Positions 26,810-36,156 are shown, numbered from the stretch's first letter. The stretch: 55,345 nt of DNA from JAVVSK01 sp036654235 (GCA_036654235.1 JAVVSK010000011.1:1-55345), one strand, 5' to 3'. Numbers and translations: made by a program. The notes: generated by a model from the letters alone, not told the origin.

Positions 26810-28762
26810 ATGAAAAAGATGACGGTAAAAGATGTAAACGTCTTTAATAAACGGGTTCTTGTGCGAGTTGATTTTAATGTGCCTTTAAACGAAGTGCAAG
26901 AGATAACCGACGATACGCGGATAAGAGCTGCGATACCGACGATAAATTATCTCATAGCACATGGCGCGAAAATTATACTTTGTTCGCATTTGGGTCGTCC
27001 TAAGGGTAAATTTAATGCGGAAATGTCACTTGCTCCCGTTGCAAAACGCCTTGCGGAGCTTCTTCCGGGTATTAAGGTAACTTTTGCACATGACCTCGGT
27101 ATGGACGCGGAAATAAAATCCCGCGCTTTGGGTAACGGCGAAGTTCTCCTGCTTGAAAATCTTAGGTTTCACCCTGAGGAGGAGAGCAATAACGATAATT
27201 TCGCGAAAGAACTGGCATCGCTTGCCGATATTTATGTTTCCGACGCGTTTGGAACAGTTCACCGTGCACATGCATCGACAGCGGGTATTACTAAACATCT
27301 CCCCGCCGTTACAGGGTTTTTGATAGAAAAAGAACTTAAAATAATGGGCGCGGCGCTTGAAAACCCTATTCATCCCTTCGTTGCGATATTGGGCGGAGCA
27401 AAGGTAAAGGATAAGATAGGCGTTATTAAAAACCTTTTAAATATATGCGATACGCTTCTAATCGGCGGCGGAATGAGTTATACGTTCTTTAAAGCAATGG
27501 GCTATGAAATAGGTGCATCTCTTTTAGATGCTGAAAACGAGGGTCTTGCCCTTGATTTAATAGAAGAAGCTAAGTTAAAGGGAGTGAAGCTGATTCTTCC
27601 TCTCGACACTGTCGTTGCTAAAGAGTTTAAAGCCGACGCTTCCTATTCTACCGTTCCTTCAAACTCTATTCCAAGCGACAGCATGGGGCTGGATATAGGC
27701 GAAAAAACGCGCGAGATATTTACGCGCGAAATATTGAATGCTAAGACAGTAATTTGGAACGGACCTATGGGGGTTTTTGAGTTTCCTGCTTTTGCCGTTG
27801 GAACAGAGGCTGTCGCTAAAGCATGCGCTGATTGTTCCGGCGTTACTATCATAGGCGGAGGGGACAGCGCTGCCGCGGTTACTCAGCTTGGGTATGCTGA
27901 TAGCATGACCCATATTTCAACGGGGGGCGGCGCATCGCTCGAATTTTTAGAGGGCAAAACGCTTCCGGGCGTTGCTGCGCTTTCTGATAAGACATTCAGA
28001 CGTCCAATAATTGTCGGCAACTGGAAAATGAACATGACTCCATGCGAAGCAAAAACGCTGATAGGGGAGCTTTTACCTCTAGTAAAAACGGAAACAGCGG
28101 AGGTCGTTATAGCTCCTCCGTTCATTGACATCCCTCTTGCGCATGATCTTATAAAAGGAACAAATCTAAGTTTAGCCGCGCAAAATATTCATTTTGCAAA
28201 AAGCGGCGCATATACGGGCGAAATAAGTGCGGATATGCTTAAAGCTTACGACGTTGAATATGTAATAATTGGGCATAGCGAAAGACGGCAGTATTTTGCG
28301 GAGACTGACGAAACCGTCAATAGACGTGCGCGCGCCGCGCTTATGAGCGGAATAACCCCGATAATTTGTGTTGGTGAGACTCTTTTGGAACGGGAGAGTA
28401 ATAAAACCGAGGTGCGGGTGAAGTCGCAGGTTGAAGGCGCGCTTATTGGTTTTGACCATACGGAGGTTGAATCTTTAGTTATTGCATACGAACCTATTTG
28501 GGCTATAGGTACGGGAAAAACCGCGACGGAAGACGAGGCGGAGGAGGTCATAGCTATGATCCGCTCAGTTGTAGAAAATTCCTTTGGTGCTGATGCTGCT
28601 AAAAATATACGCATACTGTATGGTGGAAGCATGAACGCGAAAAACGCGGAAGCGCTCATAATGAAGCCGGATATAGATGGAGGACTTATCGGCGGCGCGA
28701 GCTTAAAGACTAAGGATTTTTCGATAATACTGAATGCTGCAAGTAAAAAAATTAACGCGTAA
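26810..28762 (+). CDS. Phosphoglycerate kinase-triosephosphate isomerase fusion
   Basis: A single 650-aa frame contains two complete glycolytic enzymes. Residues 1-394 are phosphoglycerate kinase: RVDFNVPL, SHLGRPKG, LLENLRFHPEEE, ILGGAKVKDKI and IIGGGDSAAAV. Residues 397-650 are triosephosphate isomerase: VGNWKMN with Lys406, IIGHSERRQYF with His489, VIAYEPIWAIGTG with Glu561, and LYGGSMNAKN. The joint is only a few residues (LSDKTFRRP). Both active sites are intact, so both activities are expected. A natural PGK-TIM fusion is known from Thermotoga. The gene is followed at 4 nt by tmcAL. Confidence 0.95.
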   Translation: MKKMTVKDVNVFNKRVLVRVDFNVPLNEVQEITDDTRIRAAIPTINYLIAHGAKIILCSHLGRPKGKFNAEMSLAPVAKRLAELLPGIKVTFAHDLGMDAEIKSRALGNGEVLLLENLRFHPEEESNNDNFAKELASLADIYVSDAFGTVHRAHASTAGITKHLPAVTGFLIEKELKIMGAALENPIHPFVAILGGAKVKDKIGVIKNLLNICDTLLIGGGMSYTFFKAMGYEIGASLLDAENEGLALDLIEEAKLKGVKLILPLDTVVAKEFKADASYSTVPSNSIPSDSMGLDIGEKTREIFTREILNAKTVIWNGPMGVFEFPAFAVGTEAVAKACADCSGVTIIGGGDSAAAVTQLGYADSMTHISTGGGASLEFLEGKTLPGVAALSDKTFRRPIIVGNWKMNMTPCEAKTLIGELLPLVKTETAEVVIAPPFIDIPLAHDLIKGTNLSLAAQNIHFAKSGAYTGEISADMLKAYDVEYVIIGHSERRQYFAETDETVNRRARAALMSGITPIICVGETLLERESNKTEVRVKSQVEGALIGFDHTEVESLVIAYEPIWAIGTGKTATEDEAEEVIAMIRSVVENSFGADAAKNIRILYGGSMNAKNAEALIMKPDIDGGLIGGASLKTKDFSIILNAASKKINA

Positions 28763-28766
28763 CGCT

Positions 28767-29915
28767 ATGCGCGTTGCGGCTATAATAGCTGAATATAATC
28801 CGTTTCATAATGGACATGCATATCAGATAGATAAAATAAAAGAGAGCCTTGCCCCTGATTTTATCCTCAGCGTTATGAGCGGAAATTTTGTTGAACGCGG
28901 CGAGCCCGCCATTATTGATAAATTTTTTCGCGCAAAAACGGCGCTTGAAAACGGAGTCGATTTGGTTATTGAGCTTGCTCCGAGGCATGCCCTCCTTTCG
29001 GCTGAGGGCTTTGCCACGAGCGCGGTCAGCCTTATAAAAAACACAGGCGTGGCGACGCACCTGTGTTTTTCAGTTGAATTTGGCGATATAAATTTACTTT
29101 TTCGTGCAAAGGCTCTTGTCGATGGGGTTGATGGCGAGATTGTTAGAGCGGCGCAAAAGCGCGGTCTAAGTTATCCGAATGCACTTTTTTCAGCTATAAG
29201 CGATGGAGAAGATGAGGCGCGGGCGTTGATTGCCGAAAAAAACGCGATTCTTGGAATAGAGTATTTACGTGCGATTGAGAAGCTCGAAGCAAACCTGGAT
29301 CCGTTTTTGGTTCAGCGGATGGGCGTATTGCATGATGCTGAAACGCCGTCGGGGGCTTTCGCCTCCGCTTCGTATATTCGCAATGGACTTTTGGAAAACA
29401 ACAATATTTTGAATTATATTCCAAATAGTAGCTTTCCCAAAATTGGGCTTGCGCAATTTTCGGACTTTTCAGATATGATAATGTATAGGCTGCTGAATAT
29501 GTCAAGGGACGAACTTTTGCGCTACAGAGATGTTAGCGAGGGACTTGAAAATATTATTTTTGACACGCTTAATAGCGCGAGGGACGTTTCAACTTTGCTT
29601 TCTTCAGTAAAGTCAAAGCGTTATACAATGGCGCGCCTTAAACGCATAATTCTTAGGGCACTTCTGTTTCTTGAATATAGCGTCGACGATTATTCGCCGT
29701 CGTATATACGCGTTTTGGCGGTAAGTGCGCATGGTCTTTCGCTTTTGCCTTTACTTTTGAGTTCGGCGCACATTCCCGTTATTATTCGCGCGGATGACAT
29801 TTTAAAGCTTTCGGGACGCGCAATTGAGGATTATAAAAAAAATGAGCTTTGCGATAAAATTTATGCGCTCAAAACCGGGAGCGGCGCTGGAATTAGAAAC
29901 ATCCGCAAAGATTGA
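28767..29915 (+). CDS. tmcAL: tRNA(Met) cytidine acetate ligase TmcAL (YlbM family)
   Basis: The 382-aa enzyme activates acetate with ATP and acetylates the wobble cytidine of elongator tRNA-Met. ATG 28767 is chosen because the product then opens MRVAAIIAEYNPFHNGH, the family's N-terminal nucleotidyltransferase signature (HxGH-type). The longer frame would overlap pgk-tpi. The family motif SGNFVERGEPAI is present. There is no clear ribosome-binding site and only 4 nt separate it from the fusion gene's stop, so it is probably translated by coupling. Length is close to the usual 390-400 aa. Confidence 0.9.
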   Translation: MRVAAIIAEYNPFHNGHAYQIDKIKESLAPDFILSVMSGNFVERGEPAIIDKFFRAKTALENGVDLVIELAPRHALLSAEGFATSAVSLIKNTGVATHLCFSVEFGDINLLFRAKALVDGVDGEIVRAAQKRGLSYPNALFSAISDGEDEARALIAEKNAILGIEYLRAIEKLEANLDPFLVQRMGVLHDAETPSGAFASASYIRNGLLENNNILNYIPNSSFPKIGLAQFSDFSDMIMYRLLNMSRDELLRYRDVSEGLENIIFDTLNSARDVSTLLSSVKSKRYTMARLKRIILRALLFLEYSVDDYSPSYIRVLAVSAHGLSLLPLLLSSAHIPVIIRADDILKLSGRAIEDYKKNELCDKIYALKTGSGAGIRNIRKD

Positions 29916-29982
29916 AATAAAATACTTTTTTATGCAAACCATAGTTATAGGTGAATGCAAGACGGATTTTCTCATATTATGT

Positions 29983-30011
29983 TTGCAATTAGTCCGAATT
30001 TACGTTAAAAT
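29983..30011 (+). promoter_or_regulatory. Promoter of pheST
   Basis: TTGCAA (29983-29988) and TAAAAT (30006-30011) are 17 bp apart, 30 nt before the pheS start. There is no room for, and no sign of, a T-box leader, which often controls pheST in Bacillota. Confidence 0.65.
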
Positions 30012-30041
30012 ATAAAGATACAAATAGAATCAGGGGTGCGT

Positions 30042-31064
30042 ATGGCAGATAAACTTGATGAATTGCGCGAGCAAGCTTTGGCGCGTATAAAAGAAGTTGA
30101 GAATGAAGACGAGCTGAATTCTTTAAATACAACCTTTTTGGGGCGGAACGGTGCTTTAACAGGCGTACTTCGCACAATGGGTCAGCTTGACGAAGCGCGG
30201 CGCGCGGTGCTTGGCGCGGCGGCGAATAAGGTTAAACAAGAGATTACGGAGCAGTTTAATAAAAAACGCGAAGCGATGGCGAAGGCGGCGCAGGAGCGCG
30301 CGTTCATGCGCGAAGCCGTCGATATTACGGAACCGGGTAAAAAGCTTATGCCTCGCGGTAGACTGCATCCGATGACGAAAACCTATCGCGAGATCCGAGA
30401 TGCGCTTATCGGCATGGGATTTACGACATTTTCGGGTCCTGAAATAGAATATGATGATTATTGCTTTACACTGCTGAACCTTCCTAAGGGTCATCCGGCG
30501 AGGGATATGCAGGATACGTTTTATATAAACGAAAACGTCGTTTTAAGAACTCATACATCTAATTGTGAGGCGCGCGCTCTTATGACGATGAAGCCTCCGT
30601 TTAGGATTGTTATACCCGGAAGATGTTTTCGCGTAGACGAGGTCGATGCGACACACAGCCCGATTTTTATGCAGATGGAGGGATTGGTGGTTGATAAACA
30701 TATGACGCTGCGCGACCTTAAAGGAACATTAGATGCTTTTGTTCATGTCGTTTTCGGGTACAATGTAAAAACGCGCCTTCGTCCAAGCTATTTTCCGTTT
30801 ACTGAGCCGTCAGGAGAACTCGATATATCTTGCACGATTTGCGGTGGAAAGGGTTGCCGTGTATGTAAGGGAACAGGATGGATAGAGATATTGGGCTGCG
30901 GGGTAACTAATCCGAATGAACTTATAAATTGCGGGCTTGACCCTAAAGAATGGAGCGCTTTTGCTTTTGGCATAGGCGTTGACCGCGTTACAAGCTTAAA
31001 ATACGGCATAAGTGATATAAGACTTGAATATGAAAACGACGCGCGCTTCTTGCGCCAGTTTTAA
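30042..31064 (+). CDS. pheS: Phenylalanine-tRNA ligase alpha subunit
   Basis: The 340-aa catalytic subunit of the (alpha-beta)2 synthetase. ATG 30042 follows AGGGG at 5 nt; a GTG 6 nt upstream overlaps that site and is less likely. Residues 1-80 form the N-terminal coiled coil. Class II signatures are the motif 2 segment GRCFRVDEVDATHSPIFMQ and motif 3 AFGIGVDRVTSLKYG. The inserted segment CTICGGKGCRVCKGTGW is normal for PheS. One departure is THTSNCEARAL where THTSPVQ-type text is common. Confidence 0.95.
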   Translation: MADKLDELREQALARIKEVENEDELNSLNTTFLGRNGALTGVLRTMGQLDEARRAVLGAAANKVKQEITEQFNKKREAMAKAAQERAFMREAVDITEPGKKLMPRGRLHPMTKTYREIRDALIGMGFTTFSGPEIEYDDYCFTLLNLPKGHPARDMQDTFYINENVVLRTHTSNCEARALMTMKPPFRIVIPGRCFRVDEVDATHSPIFMQMEGLVVDKHMTLRDLKGTLDAFVHVVFGYNVKTRLRPSYFPFTEPSGELDISCTICGGKGCRVCKGTGWIEILGCGVTNPNELINCGLDPKEWSAFAFGIGVDRVTSLKYGISDIRLEYENDARFLRQF

Positions 31065-31080
31065 GGGGAGGTAAAGTTTT

Positions 31081-33468
31081 ATGAAGCTGCCTTTAAAATG
31101 GCTGAGAGAATATGTTGATTTTAACGTATCGGTAGACGAATTTATTGAGCGCATGATGTGGCGCGGCTTTGAGCTTGGCGCACTGATAGACGAGTTACCC
31201 GATGTTAAAAATATTGTGGTCGGAAAAATATTGGATATAATGAAACATGAAAACGCTGATAAGCTTCGTGTTTGTATCGTCAACGTCGGTAGTCGAACTG
31301 TTCAGATAGTGACGAATGCGCAAAATGTAAGCGTTGGCGATTTTGTTCCTGTTGCTCTCGCTCCGGCATATATATCTGGCGGAGTTAAAATTGAAGAAAC
31401 TGTTATGCGTGGCGTAGAGAGCGGGGGGATGTTCTGTTCCTATCGCGAAATTGGTATAACAAACGTCGAATATCCGGGTTGCGAATACGATGGAGTTTTG
31501 ATTTTTAAAGATGAATTTACGCCGGGGACGGATATAAAGGATGCCTTAGATCTAAATTCTGTTATATTTGACTTTGACATAACTCCGAACCGCGCGGATT
31601 GTCAAAGTATAATAGGTATATGTAGAGAGGCGGCGGCGGCTTTGGGTCAGCCTTTTGTTGAGCCTATTATAAAACCGGTTCTCGGAGTGGGTCAGGATTT
31701 TGCCAAGGTAACGGTTTTAAATTCAGAGCTTTGCCCACGTTATTGCGCCCGCACGGTTCGAGATATAAAGATAGAGCCGTCTCCCCTTTGGATGCAAAAA
31801 AAACTTCGTATGGTTGGGCTTCGCCCGATAAATAACATAGTTGATATAACTAACTATGTACTAATTGAATATGGTCATCCTATGCACGCTTTCGACCTTT
31901 CCTGTATTAAAAATGCACATATAGTCGTAAGAAACGCTATGAGTGGTGAGATGGTTACGACGCTGGACGCGAAGGAGCGAAAGCTCAATGAAAATATGTT
32001 AGTTATAGCCGATACCCAAAGGGCGGTTGGTTTAGCGGGTGTTATGGGCGGAGAAAATTCAGAGATAAAGCCTTCTACGAAGGAAGTTCTTTTCGAATCT
32101 GCCGCTTTTAAATCGGACAATATAAGAAAGACGACGCGCGAGCTTCGTCATACGACGGATTCAGCTCAGAGGTTCATGCGAGGAGTTGAAACGGTGAACG
32201 CAAAACTTGCCTTGGATAGGGCTATTGAACTTGTTGATGAGCTTAATGCGGGAGTTGTTATAGGAAACGGAATAGATGTTTGCGAAAAGGATCTTAGCCC
32301 ACGCGTTATAACTGTCGACTACGATCATATTAACGCAATACTTGGAATGGATTTTAAACCAGAAAAAATTGCGGAACTTTTGGGAACTATAAATATAGAA
32401 GCGAAGATTGTAAACTGTGCGCTAAATATAACTGTTCCGCATTATAGAACTGATATAATGAGCGATATTGAAGCTGATTGGGATATAGCTGAGGAGATTG
32501 CAAGATTATACGGATATTATCTTTTAACGCCGACCTTAATGTATGGAGATACGTTCTGCGGAAGCTTATCTCCCGAAATGCGTGATGAAGACCTTCTAAA
32601 GGACATAATGGTAACTCAGGGCGCTTATGAAATGTACAACTATAATTTTATTTCGCCTTCAATGTTGGCTCAACTTAGCTTTAAAGAGGGCGATGAGCGT
32701 CTTAAAGCGGTTAAAATTTTAAACCCATTCGGTACTGATCAGAGTATTATGAGGACGACGCTGATTCCGCCAATTTTAAATACACTTTCCCTAAATATAA
32801 AGCACAAGACGAACCATGATCGATTTTTCGAGGTTGGCAATGTGCATTTTGATAATCCGGATCTTCCCGTCGAAAAAAAACATTTGGGAATTGCATTTAT
32901 GGGGGAAAACGAGGACTTTTTTACGCTCAAAGGCGCTATTGAGACTGTGCTTGATATTTTTGGACTTGTAGATTATTATTTTGTTGAGACGGACAGTGAT
33001 TGCTTTAAACCCGGTCAGCGCGCGAAACTTATGATGCTTGGCGATGTTTTAGGGGAACTCGGCGCTGTTCATCCCGATGTTTTAAAAGCTTACGACGTTG
33101 CTAAAAACGTTGTTATCGCGGAAATTGATGTAGAAAAAATGCTTATTTATAAGCGTGATCGTATAACGTATGAGCCAATTCCGAAATATCCGATGGTTCC
33201 GCGCGATATTGCCGTAGTCGTGGATGAAGATATAAAAAGCGACAAGATAATGGAAACTATAAAGCAGTCGGAAATAGATATTTTGTTAGGCGAAATTCGG
33301 CTTTTTGACGTTTATCGCGGTAAAGGTATACCCGATGGGAAAAAGAGCATGGCTTATTCATTCCTGCTTTATCATAAAGAGAGAACGCTTACTGACAAGG
33401 ATATAAAAGACGCTATGGATATTATAGTTAAGGCTCTTAAGAAGAACGTCGGGGCAGAGCTTAGATAA
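31081..33468 (+). CDS. pheT: Phenylalanine-tRNA ligase beta subunit
   Basis: The 795-aa beta subunit starts at ATG 31081 after GGGAGG, 16 nt downstream of pheS. Domains in order are an N-terminal B1 part (KWLREYVDFN), a tRNA-binding OB fold (about 40-150), the B3/B4 editing domain, the B5 domain, a catalytic-like core, and the C-terminal ferredoxin-like anticodon-binding domain (from YEPIPKYPMVPRDIAVVVD to the end). Signatures such as VDITNYVLIEYGHPMHAFD and LAGVMGGENSEI are typical. It is complete and ordinary. Confidence 0.95.
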   Translation: MKLPLKWLREYVDFNVSVDEFIERMMWRGFELGALIDELPDVKNIVVGKILDIMKHENADKLRVCIVNVGSRTVQIVTNAQNVSVGDFVPVALAPAYISGGVKIEETVMRGVESGGMFCSYREIGITNVEYPGCEYDGVLIFKDEFTPGTDIKDALDLNSVIFDFDITPNRADCQSIIGICREAAAALGQPFVEPIIKPVLGVGQDFAKVTVLNSELCPRYCARTVRDIKIEPSPLWMQKKLRMVGLRPINNIVDITNYVLIEYGHPMHAFDLSCIKNAHIVVRNAMSGEMVTTLDAKERKLNENMLVIADTQRAVGLAGVMGGENSEIKPSTKEVLFESAAFKSDNIRKTTRELRHTTDSAQRFMRGVETVNAKLALDRAIELVDELNAGVVIGNGIDVCEKDLSPRVITVDYDHINAILGMDFKPEKIAELLGTINIEAKIVNCALNITVPHYRTDIMSDIEADWDIAEEIARLYGYYLLTPTLMYGDTFCGSLSPEMRDEDLLKDIMVTQGAYEMYNYNFISPSMLAQLSFKEGDERLKAVKILNPFGTDQSIMRTTLIPPILNTLSLNIKHKTNHDRFFEVGNVHFDNPDLPVEKKHLGIAFMGENEDFFTLKGAIETVLDIFGLVDYYFVETDSDCFKPGQRAKLMMLGDVLGELGAVHPDVLKAYDVAKNVVIAEIDVEKMLIYKRDRITYEPIPKYPMVPRDIAVVVDEDIKSDKIMETIKQSEIDILLGEIRLFDVYRGKGIPDGKKSMAYSFLLYHKERTLTDKDIKDAMDIIVKALKKNVGAELR

Positions 33469-33508
33469 TTTTTTAACAGAAAACGTTTTAGTTTACGGAG
33501 GTTTGAAA

Positions 33509-34060
33509 ATGAACAAGAATTCCATAATTGTATCCTGCGTCGTATGGATAGCGTTCGTTATAATAGCGACGGTTGCTACCTTGAGTCCGCATGGAAGCTA
33601 TGCCGGAATTGATCCGAATGCGACACCTACTCCGCCTCCGTTTACAACCCCGGTGCCGGGTACGGATGAAGAAAGTACTATTGTAATCAAAAAGGGTGCC
33701 GATCGTTTTTCCGTACAACTCGGTGAAATGCCGACTTTGGCACCTATAAAAGTGCGTATAACAGTGGATGGGGTTGAGACTTTTGTGCGCGGTGTTGAGC
33801 TTAAAAAGCTTTTACTGTTTTCTGCGCTGAGTGTAAAGAATACGGGAACTCTAACCGTTTTATCGCACGACGGAACCGAGTTTAAATATTCTATGGATAG
33901 CATAAATAAACCTTCCAATGTTTACGTATGCTATGCCTACGAGGACGGAACTCCGTTTAAAGATATAAAAGATGGTGGGATAGGCGCGTACCTTGTAGTT
34001 GACTTTGGGCTTCCGGGAGATCAATGGTGCATTGGAGCTACGGAGATCATATTACCGTAA
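33509..34060 (+). CDS. Membrane-anchored extracytoplasmic protein of unknown function
   Basis: The 183-aa protein starts at ATG 33509, set by GGAGG 7 nt upstream. Residues 6-28 form a signal/anchor helix, followed by a Pro/Thr-rich linker (TPTPPPFTTPVPG) and a compact C-terminal domain of about 125 residues containing KVRITVDGVETFVRGVELK and GGIGAYLVVDFGLPGDQW. The alternation resembles the beta-rich fold of molybdopterin-oxidoreductase-like ligand domains, but without a cofactor Cys; this is only a hint. It is 40 nt from pheT and 22 nt from the next gene. Confidence 0.6.
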   Translation: MNKNSIIVSCVVWIAFVIIATVATLSPHGSYAGIDPNATPTPPPFTTPVPGTDEESTIVIKKGADRFSVQLGEMPTLAPIKVRITVDGVETFVRGVELKKLLLFSALSVKNTGTLTVLSHDGTEFKYSMDSINKPSNVYVCYAYEDGTPFKDIKDGGIGAYLVVDFGLPGDQWCIGATEIILP

Positions 34061-34082
34061 AAAGATATCAAGAGGTGAAACG

Positions 34083-34472
34083 ATGAGATTTTTTATAGCG
34101 AGCAATACCGCAAACCACGGAAGAGTTATAATGCTCGCGAAGATAATGGAAAAACTTGGGCATATAAACACAATGCCCGTTTCGACTGAATCCATTCGTG
34201 AGAGCGAGGGTGCGCTTTCACAGGCATCATATAGCGAGGTACAGGCAATAAGGGATACCGAGTTCTTTCTCCTTATGCTTCCCGGAAGCCGAGAGGCACA
34301 GACTGAGCTTGGCATTGCCCTTTCTAGCAGATATGGTAAACGTATCATAATTTGGAGTGAAACGGGCAACGAATTTGCGGTTGATGACGCATGTATATAT
34401 TATTATCATCCATCAATTATGCGCATGGTATTTTCGTTTTCAGAGCTTATACAGTTTATAAAGAACCTTTGA
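34083..34472 (+). CDS. Nucleoside 2-deoxyribosyltransferase-like protein
   Basis: The 129-aa protein starts at ATG 34083 after GAGGTG; the longer upstream frame lies inside the previous gene. The segment IRDTEFFLLMLPGSREAQT, then ELGIALSSRYGKRIIIW, matches the PF05014-type fold, where the Glu of 'E-LG-A' serves as nucleophile in N-glycosidic transfer. The N-terminus MRFFIASNTANHGRV is a plausible first strand and loop. Many such small proteins are of unknown substrate and some act as nucleotide-signal enzymes. The neighbouring genes give no clear clue. Confidence 0.6.
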   Translation: MRFFIASNTANHGRVIMLAKIMEKLGHINTMPVSTESIRESEGALSQASYSEVQAIRDTEFFLLMLPGSREAQTELGIALSSRYGKRIIIWSETGNEFAVDDACIYYYHPSIMRMVFSFSELIQFIKNL

Positions 34473-34483
34473 AATGAGAATTC

Positions 34484-34765
34484 GTGAATTTTACTGAAAT
34501 TATATTAATATACATAGCATTAATCTCAATCGTAGCTATTTTTATAACTATAAAAGATAAGCGCGCCGCTATACGCGGCGCATGGCGCGTTAAAGAATCG
34601 ACTTTGCTTATAATTTCGGCGCTATTCGGATCTTTAGCTATGTATATTACAATGCTTTCTATTCGTCATAAAACAATGGATAAAAAGTTTATGATAGGTA
34701 TACCGGTTATAATGGTGCTACAGATTGCGCTCGCTCTTAGCGTTTCATATATAATACAATATTGA
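34484..34765 (+). CDS. DUF1294 family membrane protein
   Basis: The 93-aa integral membrane protein starts at GTG 34484, 11 nt after the previous stop, without a clear ribosome-binding site. It has three hydrophobic helices and the family text DKRAAIRGAWRVKESTLL followed by IRHKTMDKKFMIGIP ('RHKT...F'), which marks DUF1294. No function is known for the family. Confidence 0.75.
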   Translation: MNFTEIILIYIALISIVAIFITIKDKRAAIRGAWRVKESTLLIISALFGSLAMYITMLSIRHKTMDKKFMIGIPVIMVLQIALALSVSYIIQY

Positions 34766-35262
34766 TGTTTTTTTAATTTCTATTAGCGTTTTTAAATAAT
34801 ATATTATTTGTTAAAATTTTGGACTATTCAACAAAATAAAAGTTAAGTATGTATTTTCTACCCAAAATAAAGGAAAATACCAGCAAATACAGAATAAAAT
34901 ATAGTAACGTTATAATTTTTGCGAATATCAAAAATTTATTTTTTGTGCTAAAATAAACGCAAAGAGTTCAGATAAGGTGGTGGGTATAAACTACAAATTA
35001 TGACGCATTTAATAGGATCAAATTTGGTTCTTATTCAAACTGTTTTGCAACTTAATGCTTATCACGATGGAATTTAAAAGCAATATTTGTTGGTTTTCGA
35101 AAATGTTGCTATTTTTGCTCTGCTGGCTTTGATTTGCGAAAAAGCATAAAAATTCTAATATTGCTTGAACAAAATATCAATGGCTGCATCTAAAAACCAA
35201 TAAAAAAAGCATCTGTTTGATGTAGCTGATAGCGAAACGAAAATTGCTGAAAGGATAAAATA
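34766..35262. other. Long A+T-rich spacer before the partner-switch cluster
   Basis: Nearly 500 bp has no gene on either strand. A TAAAAT hexamer near 34949 could be a -10 element but no matching -35 is convincing. An imperfect inverted repeat lies around 35009-35036 (AATAGGATC / GGTTCTTATT). AAAGGAT at about 35246 is the ribosome-binding site of the next gene. I see no RNA gene or known riboswitch. Confidence 0.4.
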
Positions 35263-35823
35263 ATGAAACAAATTAGCATTAAAGAGAGTACGATTAACGA
35301 GGCGATGGCGCAAATTGACGCGCTGGATGGTATTAATCCAAAGAACAGGAGCTGTCTTAGGCTTCTCACGGAAGAGATGTTTTCCATGGCAATGGAACTG
35401 TTAAATAAAGATTCAATGGACTTTTCTTTAAAAAATGAAAATGGACAATATGATATTTGCGTTGCAACGAAAACAAAGGTGAGCGAAAAAGCGCGCGAGC
35501 AGTTTCTTTCGATAAGCAGTAGCGGTAAAAATATTGCCAATAAGGGTGTAAAAGGACTTCTTGGCGCAGTATTTGAACTATTTTCCTACGATGGCAGCTT
35601 TGATGAATATACCGAAATGATTCCATATGGAGTTTATTCGCATGGAGGGGAGTTTAGTTATATGTGGATGCTCTCGGAATATATGGATCATGTGCCGGAG
35701 GAAACGCTTCGTACAAACTGGGATGGCATGGAAAAGTCTATAATTGTAAATTTTTCCGATGATGTGGCAATTGGTGTGCGTAATGGAAAACTCGAAATGA
35801 CTGTAACCAAAACCTTTAGTTAA
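35263..35823 (+). CDS. HATPase-like (RsbW-related?) protein
   Basis: The 186-aa soluble protein is the first gene of the partner-switch block, with AAAGGAT upstream. The segment CLRLLTEEMFSMAMELL resembles the N-box of RsbW/GHKL-type ATPases, where an 'E-E-x-x-x-N' helix lies at the nucleotide site, although the usual Asn is not obvious. GKNIANKGVKGLLGAVFE could be the glycine-containing lid. The rest, including EMIPYGVYSHGGEFSYMW, is unfamiliar. It lies 36 nt before the STAS gene, the usual partner of such ATPases. It may be a divergent anti-sigma-like or scaffold protein; the call is tentative. Confidence 0.45.
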   Translation: MKQISIKESTINEAMAQIDALDGINPKNRSCLRLLTEEMFSMAMELLNKDSMDFSLKNENGQYDICVATKTKVSEKAREQFLSISSSGKNIANKGVKGLLGAVFELFSYDGSFDEYTEMIPYGVYSHGGEFSYMWMLSEYMDHVPEETLRTNWDGMEKSIIVNFSDDVAIGVRNGKLEMTVTKTFS

Positions 35824-35859
35824 TATAAAAATAATAAAAAAATTTTGGAGGAAAATAAA

Positions 35860-36156
35860 ATGACAATCAAAAAAACCGAAAATGGATCTGAACTTATCAT
35901 TGCTCTTGAGGGACGCCTTGATACTACTACATCCCCAACACTTGAGGTTGAGCTTAAAGAATCGTTGGATAACGTAACGGCGCTCACTATAGATTTTTCG
36001 GAATTGGAGTACATCTCATCCGCCGGTCTCCGCGTTCTTCTTTTAGCTCAAAAGGTGATGAATAAGCAGGGGAAAATGGTGATTCGCAATGTCAATGAAA
36101 CCATTTTAGAAGTGTTCGAGGTTACCGGATTTACGGATATTCTCACTATAGAATAA
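35860..36156 (+). CDS. STAS-domain anti-sigma-factor-antagonist-like protein
   Basis: The 98-aa single STAS domain starts at ATG 35860, set by GGAGG 8 nt upstream; the longer frame begins inside that site. It matches RsbV/SpoIIAA: LIIALEGRLDTTTSPTLE at the start, TIDFSELEYISSAGLRVLL in the middle, and VFEVTGFTDIL at the end. Ser54 of SSAG corresponds to the phosphorylated Ser of the family's 'DSSG' loop. In known systems the unphosphorylated form binds an RsbW-type kinase and a SpoIIE-type phosphatase reactivates it. Both partner types are encoded within 8 kb. A hairpin follows the gene. Confidence 0.92.
   Translation: MTIKKTENGSELIIALEGRLDTTTSPTLEVELKESLDNVTALTIDFSELEYISSAGLRVLLLAQKVMNKQGKMVIRNVNETILEVFEVTGFTDILTIE

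Noticed and set aside
26810..28762. PGK-TIM fusion as an assembly artefact
   Set aside because: The frame is continuous, both domains share base composition and a naturally short linker, and such fusions are known elsewhere.
29916..30041. Possible T-box leader for pheST
   Set aside because: The space is too short and no AGGGTGG-type antiterminator sequence is present.
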